DNA from: Ramazzottius varieornatus
Taxonomy: Eukaryota > Tardigrada > Eutardigrada > Parachela > Ramazzottiidae
Direction: 5' to 3'
Assembly (NCBI GenBank): GCA_001949185.1
Contig: BDGG01000001.1
Coordinates: 9,269,085 to 9,333,084 of the forward strand
Length of the DNA stretch: 64,000 bases
Below the pieces are notes generated by a model that had not been told where the DNA came from, ran no database searches, and saw only the letters and a program-made list of their open reading frames with translations. This document shows, in pieces, positions 58,303-64,000 of this stretch. The number at the start of each line of letters is the position of its first letter. Positions within the stretch are counted from its first letter, which is position 1. A program made the position numbers and the translations under genes.

Positions 58303-59236
58303 GACTGGTCATTGTACCGCTCCGTTAATGCGTACTGCAGGCGAATATGTTCGGTGGAATTTGCATTTAGTACGAGGATAATTCATGTCCCGTGGACGGC
58401 TACCGTGGAGGACTGCCGGACTAGACGAGCAGACTGCTGAGCTAGGAGTCAAGAGCTTATCAGTGCAACTCAAACAACAGTCAATCCATGGTTTGGCTCG
58501 CCGCAGTGATGTCATACCGGTCCGCGATGACCTAGCGGTCCACTTCGTTCCTCGATTTGAAACTGACAAATTCGAGATTTTTACTGACATCTTGTCATAG
58601 AGCGAAGTGTATGTTACGGATGACGAAGATTCTTCAAACGATAAATTCTAATCCTATGTGTGCAGAGCAGGACGACGATGTTGAGCAGCAGGTCTAGATT
58701 CAACCGACAACGTTATCCCCATCGTGTGCGCGAACCACAAGGTTCACTGTAGCCTGTAGGTCAACTGGCTCGGTGTTTCAAGCCGTATGTCTAGCGGTCT
58801 CTATATCCTTCCCGCCCGAAGTAGCGCCACGATTCCGGAGGAGCGTGGCAACGCCAGCCAACACCTTATACCCTGGATACGGCCCGGAACGGTCGGTTAG
58901 AGAGTGCGCTTTAATGTTCAGGGAAGACAATCATCATATGTGCCGACGGTCAATCTGGTTATAGGTCCAGTGACTAGCGCTCCTAACGTTTTCGACCTCA
59001 CCCCGAGTGTAACGTTCCAATGGTCGACGTATAGAAAGCTGATTAATTGATGCTATGGACTCACACTCACGTTTTGCTTAGCTCACCGTGTTTCGGAGAG
59101 GTGACCTATCGACGCTTGGCTTGTTTAGGAAACTGTATGGATGCCTCTGTTGATTTCAAGTAGGTCATGGCTACTGGTCTTTACGGCTTCTGTGGACACT
59201 ATTACAATTCGATTTACATCGGATCTGCTCTTCTAG
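58303..59236. other. Upstream region of the SLO-type channel gene
   Basis: No coherent coding was recognised. The initiator exon of the channel gene probably lies here but could not be identified; several ATG-containing short ORFs exist without matching splice phase. Confidence 0.35.
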
Positions 59237-62200
59237 TTACACCGTTTTAACACCTTGCCGAATAGCTGGTGCTGTAGCAGCGCAACGACGATGGCCTACC
59301 TTCCTTATCACAAGTTTAGCTTCCCCCTTTATCCTGGGTCTTCCTGTCTTCATTTACAAATGGACGACACGAAATTTGACCATCAAGATTCCCTACACCA
59401 AGCGTTACTTATTACAAGCGAGAGCTTTCAAAGAATACAATCCACTGAACATTGACTGGGGAGATGATGCTACGTTTGCCGCAGCGGGATGGGTCTCCGA
59501 TCAGACTACAGTCGGCCAGGGCCTGGTTCGAATTTATATACCACGTGACAGTCTGTTTTTGAAGGAAGATTTCTAGGGAGGTTGTTTGCAGAAAATCGTG
59601 GGAATACTCTGTGCACTGGGATCGTTAGTCGTTTACTTCCGCGATACCTCCAAGTGAGTACACGTGGTGAGCCCTGGACGGTACGAGTACTATGAATGTT
59701 CCATTGTTTCAAGACGCTTGTCGTTTGCTGCTGTTCGAAATTAAGTCTGCTTTAGATAGAAGATGCTCCGCATGAGACAGATAGACAGAGGGAGAAAAGG
59801 GTTCAGGGCGGAAGACCAGGGTTTCCGTGTGTTAGCTGCCGGCACGCAGATGTAATCAGAGATTAGCCATTGGCCATCGTGTCATCCGCGTGCTGACAAC
59901 ACTGATGTTTTGGCGGGACCCTGACGTTTATGGAAAAGCTTGACATGTAATTATTCTTTGCAGGCATTGCATTGATGTGGAGATATGCCACTTGTGGGTA
60001 AATATCTACATGACGGTTTTACCTGTTCCGTTGAGATGGGAATTTCAAGACATTGTGTTTACAGACGCTTAACCACTGGTGGCAAGCAGACCTGGCGTTC
60101 AACTTCTACTTCTTGTTCTATTATATTTTACGGGTAGGTTCGGCCCGACAGTACGTGTGCGTATACTAAGGTAGTTGCGATATGCTGAAGAATGATTTTG
60201 TTGCAGTTTACCGGGGCTCGGAGGGACAAGCTTACTTTCATTTTCTCATTGGAAGCCTGCGTAGAGTACGTTACGGTTCCTCCATGCTTCGTCGCCGTTG
60301 CACTCGACCGCAATTGGTACGGTAAGTTTCTCTTGTGTGGAGCTGTTCTATAGGATTATCTGAAAACGAAAGCTAGATCGAACTGAGTTGTAGTTCGAGA
60401 AGTGAGTTAGGCCGATCGAATCTGGGGACTGATGGAGCGTGCCCGCGCACCTCATTTTCAAGTTAATCGTAATTACTGTACCCTATGCCTTTGTGCGTTT
60501 CATGAGGGTTGCTGCAACGGAACACATTTTGTTCCACAGGTTTACGCTTCTTCCGGATATACAACTTCCTGTGGTTAATTGACTTGCTACACCGTTTCAA
60601 CATCACTCGGAAATCGCATCACGTTCGGCTTGCTCGCTTGATTGCGTATATCGTCGTTGCTATCATTGTTGGTGCCGGTTCTCTCTTACTGGCAAGTCAC
60701 TCTTTAATACAGGTTTCACAAAAAGCTGGATTTTGGTTTGACGTGTGATAAGGTAGTTAGAATGCGCCGGCGACCCCTGGACAACGGATACGGAACGGAT
60801 TGCAGGCAACACTTCCGACGAAGACACCTTCTGGAATTTCGCGTATTTTGCCGTCGTTACGCTGACCACGGTCGGGTACGGCGACATCAAGCCTCAGACT
60901 GTCTTGGGCAAGGTCTTTACCACAACTTTCATCATTGTATGTGTCGGTTTCATTGCTTCCTTCCTGGCCAGTATTGCCAGCTTGCTACCTCGACCTAAGA
61001 AACACCCGGAATTCGACAGGGAAAATTACTTCAAGTACCGAACTTGCTTCTTCTCATGTCTTTGTCCCGTGATTATTTATCCTAACTTTGCCCATCTTTA
61101 CAGTCATCTGATCGTCTGCGGTTGTATTACTTTCAAGTCAGCGGAGAAGTTCATCACGGAATTCTACAACGACGCCAAGCCGAAAGGCATTGAAGAGCTC
61201 TTCGTTATTTTTCTCCACCCGTAAGCCAACTCACGTCAAACTCACGTCAAACTTATCCCTTGTGGATAAATGTGGTGCAATTTGCAGGGAAGAGCCAGAC
61301 GACGATCTGGCATTACTTCTGACAGATTACCAAGCTTGCGTGGAATACATCCAGGGTACGCCATCGAAAGACGAAGACCTGGATAAATGCCGTGCTAAGC
61401 ACGCTTCGGCGTGCATCTTTCTGGCTAACCAGAATGCTGTCGATCCGCGTGCGGAGGATGGGCTGCTAGTGCTCAATATTGTTGCCGTCAAAAATTACTG
61501 TCCGACACTTCGTGTCCTTATCCAGGTTCTTCGTAGTTCGACCATGGTATGTTCGAATTATCCGTCAAAAGAACCCTACAGCAAGCACTTGTAACTGTTA
61601 ATCGTTTGTGTTGACAGATTTTCTTAAAGAATTGCTCGTTCATCAATCTGCAAAAAGGGGACCTGGTGACGTGCCAGAAGTCCATTGAAGGAGGTCTGAT
61701 TGGCATGAACTGTCTCGTTCCCGGTTTCACTTGTTTTTTTGCCAATCTTTTGTGGAGACCTCGGGAACTTTCACGCGACTTGGATTTAACCAATGTTCCT
61801 GGATTATACATCAGGGGAAGTAAATGCCATTTAACGTGCGTGCGCTTCAGCTGCTCGTTTTACGGCATGACATTCCCAGATGCGGTCAAGTAAGAAGAGC
61901 GGCTTGACAAGGGAATCTATTCATTGAAATCTTTTGGCCTAAGTGTTGTTTCTCTCGTAGGGTGGCTTTTGAAAAGCTGGAGATTTTGTTGATTGGCATC
62001 TACACTCGTGGACAGTCATCAGTCGAGTATCGCAACGTCATACCCAACCCGGCTTCCAAATTTGTCATTGTCGATGGCATCATGGCGCACGTTATAGCAC
62101 TGTCCGATGCTCACGCCCAGAAGTATGGTTTATAAAGACAATGGATACATGGCACAACATCCCATCTTTTCCCTAATGTTTCGTGGTTGATAGGTTGGAG

Positions 62201-63794
62201 AACTACTGTAGAGAATGTCACGGTGACGTCAACGTGCGAGCTTCCATCGCTCTTGCACCCTGTCAATGTACCAGGAGCATTTGTGTTTACCAGCCGGTGG
62301 TGGTCACTTCCCACATGGAACTTGCCGGTATGGAAATGAAGAAGGTCATCAGTGCGGAAGTACCTTCTTCACCCAGTGAAATGCAGCTGACCGTCAGTCC
62401 GGATTACGAGTTTCCTTTGGAAGAAGTAGCCACGATGGCATCCGATGTGGCGCTCACCGGAACACCATCGAAGCCCAATCAGGCACTGGACTCTTCCGGC
62501 ATGTTTTACTGGTGCCGTCCACGGAGCTTTGATTCCTGCGTTATGGTACGATCAGAACTTTAATCGAGTTGTGATTTGCCCCTAAACAGAACTAACCAAC
62601 ATAACGATACAAATACCTTCTTGTACAGACACACGACGAGGCCGCTCTCCAGGCGATGTCAGGGCACATTGTCATCTTCATTTTGGATAACCCAGAAGGA
62701 ACACCGCCGGGTCTTCACCACATCATTCTGCCGCTGCGAGCTAGTATAATCCCGCCAAACGATCTCCGCAAAGTAGTGGTTGTCGGAATGCTGGATAAAA
62801 TTCGTGACGACTGGAAACGCATCAACATGCTGCCAGACATTACTTTTATTGGCGGCGATCCGAATCTGCCGGCAGTTATTCGCGCAAGTCAAGTCCACAG
62901 TTGCCACTGTGCGGTAGTTATCAGTCCCGGTATCGACGCTACCAATGCCCAGGATCAAGATACTATCGTCCAGGTTTTAAGACTAAGATCCACAAAGTTC
63001 ACCATGCAGATTCGAGGGCGGAATAGGTCCCTGCTGTACAAAGCTGGCGAAGATTTGCCGCTCATCATTCTTTTCGGTAAGACGACCGTCATATTTCGCT
63101 AACTGATGAAACAATTTCTCTCGTCTTTCAGATGACGAGGGGCATATACGATACATTTCGCAAGTGAATAGCCGCACGGATTACCACTATACTGTGCCAT
63201 ACATGTCAGGCCAAGTTCTTGCTTCTTCCAGTCTGGAATCGTTGATGATACCGGTAAGTTCAATATCCATATTGGTGTCAGAAGTAACGGAAGAAAAGTG
63301 GCGTCGTTTCTAGGCTTACTATCATCCTTCTCTCATGCACTTACTTTCCTGCCTGGTCTTCGGTGGATCTTCGTCCGAGCTTGCCCATATGCGCCCGGAC
63401 GGTATGAGCTTGACGGGACCATTGCAGAAGAACATTCCCAAAGAACGCTCACACCTGAAGACTACACTGACAATATGGTCAATGTCGGACGCCAAGATCT
63501 CGGCATTTATCGTAGGTGTGCGTCAAACCTGCCCGGACGCGCTTGGTGAAATCGAGTTTTTATCATTAGGGTAAACCATACAGCGAACTTTTCATCTATG
63601 CCCTGGAAAAAAACTATGGAATCTGCCTTGGTTTGTATCGTCTGTTGGAGACTCACTGCGCCTCACCGGAGCAGAGCCCGCGCAATGGTTTGTGGGGCAG
63701 GGCCATACGCTATGTTGCTACCAGTCCGCCGCGCGACACCATCATGTTGGCTAGCGACGATGTCTACATCCTCTTGCCAGCCACAATTACCTAG
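59237..63794 (+). CDS. SLO/BK-like potassium channel alpha subunit
   Basis: A tetrameric K+ channel with seven TM helices and a cytosolic RCK1-RCK2 gating ring. Segments in order: S0 RRWPTFLITSLASPFILG (59.29 kb); S1 KIVGILCALGSLVVYF; S2-S3 HWWQADLAFNFYFLFYYILR; VTVPPCFVAVALDRNWYGLRFFRIYNFLWLIDL (S3-S4, split between 60240-60322 and 60540); pore LTTVGYGDIKPQTVLGK with selectivity filter TVGYGD (60.85 kb); S6 IIVCVGFIASFLASIAS. RCK1 begins HLIVCGCITFKSAEKF and continues ACIFLANQNAVDPRAEDG. RCK2 begins GHIVIFIL, with ends at SGQVLASSSLESLMIP and YGICLGLYRL; the stop is at 63794. BK landmarks align across the gene. The poly-Asp calcium bowl is absent, and the S4 residue equivalent to human R213 is Asn. 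The first exon is not found. Confidence 0.88.
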
Positions 63795-64000
63795 TGCAGT
63801 TTCAGGTGCAACTTTAATTCCTGTTCCCTCTCTTTTGTTTACTGCCTAAGATTTGCAGCAGCTTCGGATTCTCCATATATACACCATACAACGACCAGCT
63901 CGATTTTCCTGCCCATTATGGTTGAGTTGCTTTGTAGCTTGCTGTAATATGCTGTACAAAAGAGGTAATCGCCTGCGGCGTGCTGTTACGCTCGAGAAGT

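Noticed and set aside
1-64000. CRISPR arrays, bacterial operons or prophage
   Set aside because: No regularly spaced identical repeats. All recognised genes are intron-bearing animal genes.

Overview
The window is nuclear DNA from a small-genome animal. Nearly every gene is cut by short introns (mostly 50-250 bp, GT-AG), and the homologies are metazoan: troponin I, a prohormone convertase 1-like protease, TM9SF2, SUZ12, SETD1 and BK/SLO-type potassium channels. Troponin I points to a bilaterian with striated-type muscle. The compact introns, fast-diverging SUZ12 and WIPI sequences and dense small DNA transposons fit an ecdysozoan such as a tardigrade or another fast-evolving lineage. The phylum is inference; the sequence does not settle it.

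Layout. 0.2-2.3 kb (+): SUZ12. 2.9-5.1 kb (-): an unrecognised secreted protein with acidic and basic blocks and a six-cysteine tail. 6.8-8.7 kb (-): an internally deleted, frameshifted SLO channel relic. 9.6-14.5 kb (-): SETD1. 15.4-18.1 kb (-): a WIPI/Atg18 propeller gene directly downstream of a small CUB-domain gene. 20.1-21.8 kb (+): a TTAA-flanked MITE and then troponin I. 22.3-25.3 kb (-): TM9SF2. 25.7-26.1 kb: a complete PIF/Harbinger-type MITE. 26.4-28.0 kb (+): MYG1. 30.5-32.1 kb (+): alpha-1,3-fucosyltransferase. 32.6-36.3 kb: transposon-rich, with a palindromic repeat, a Gly/Arg-rich ORF, a LINE 3' fragment and an intron-containing pogo/CENP-B-type gene. 36.6-37.6 kb (+): FUNDC1. 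38.2-53.3 kb: four consecutive minus-strand genes, in transcription order GGT, SAXO-like, PCSK1-like, NHE. 53.7-57.0 kb: a DNA-transposon graveyard. 57.4-57.8 kb (+): COA6. 59.2-63.8 kb (+): a second SLO-type channel, with its pore and both RCK regions.

Functional links. SUZ12 (PRC2, H3K27) and SETD1 (COMPASS, H3K4) are opposing chromatin writers. WIPI and FUNDC1 both belong to autophagy/mitophagy. These links are probably fortuitous in a eukaryote. The strongest unexpected signals are (1) an 83-nt intron inside the catalytic domain of the PCSK1-like gene that is almost entirely a perfect 29-bp hairpin, a mirtron candidate; (2) the SLO pair, which shares an altered voltage sensor, with one copy stripped of its gating ring; and (3) a set of small transposon families whose copies can be paired within the window.
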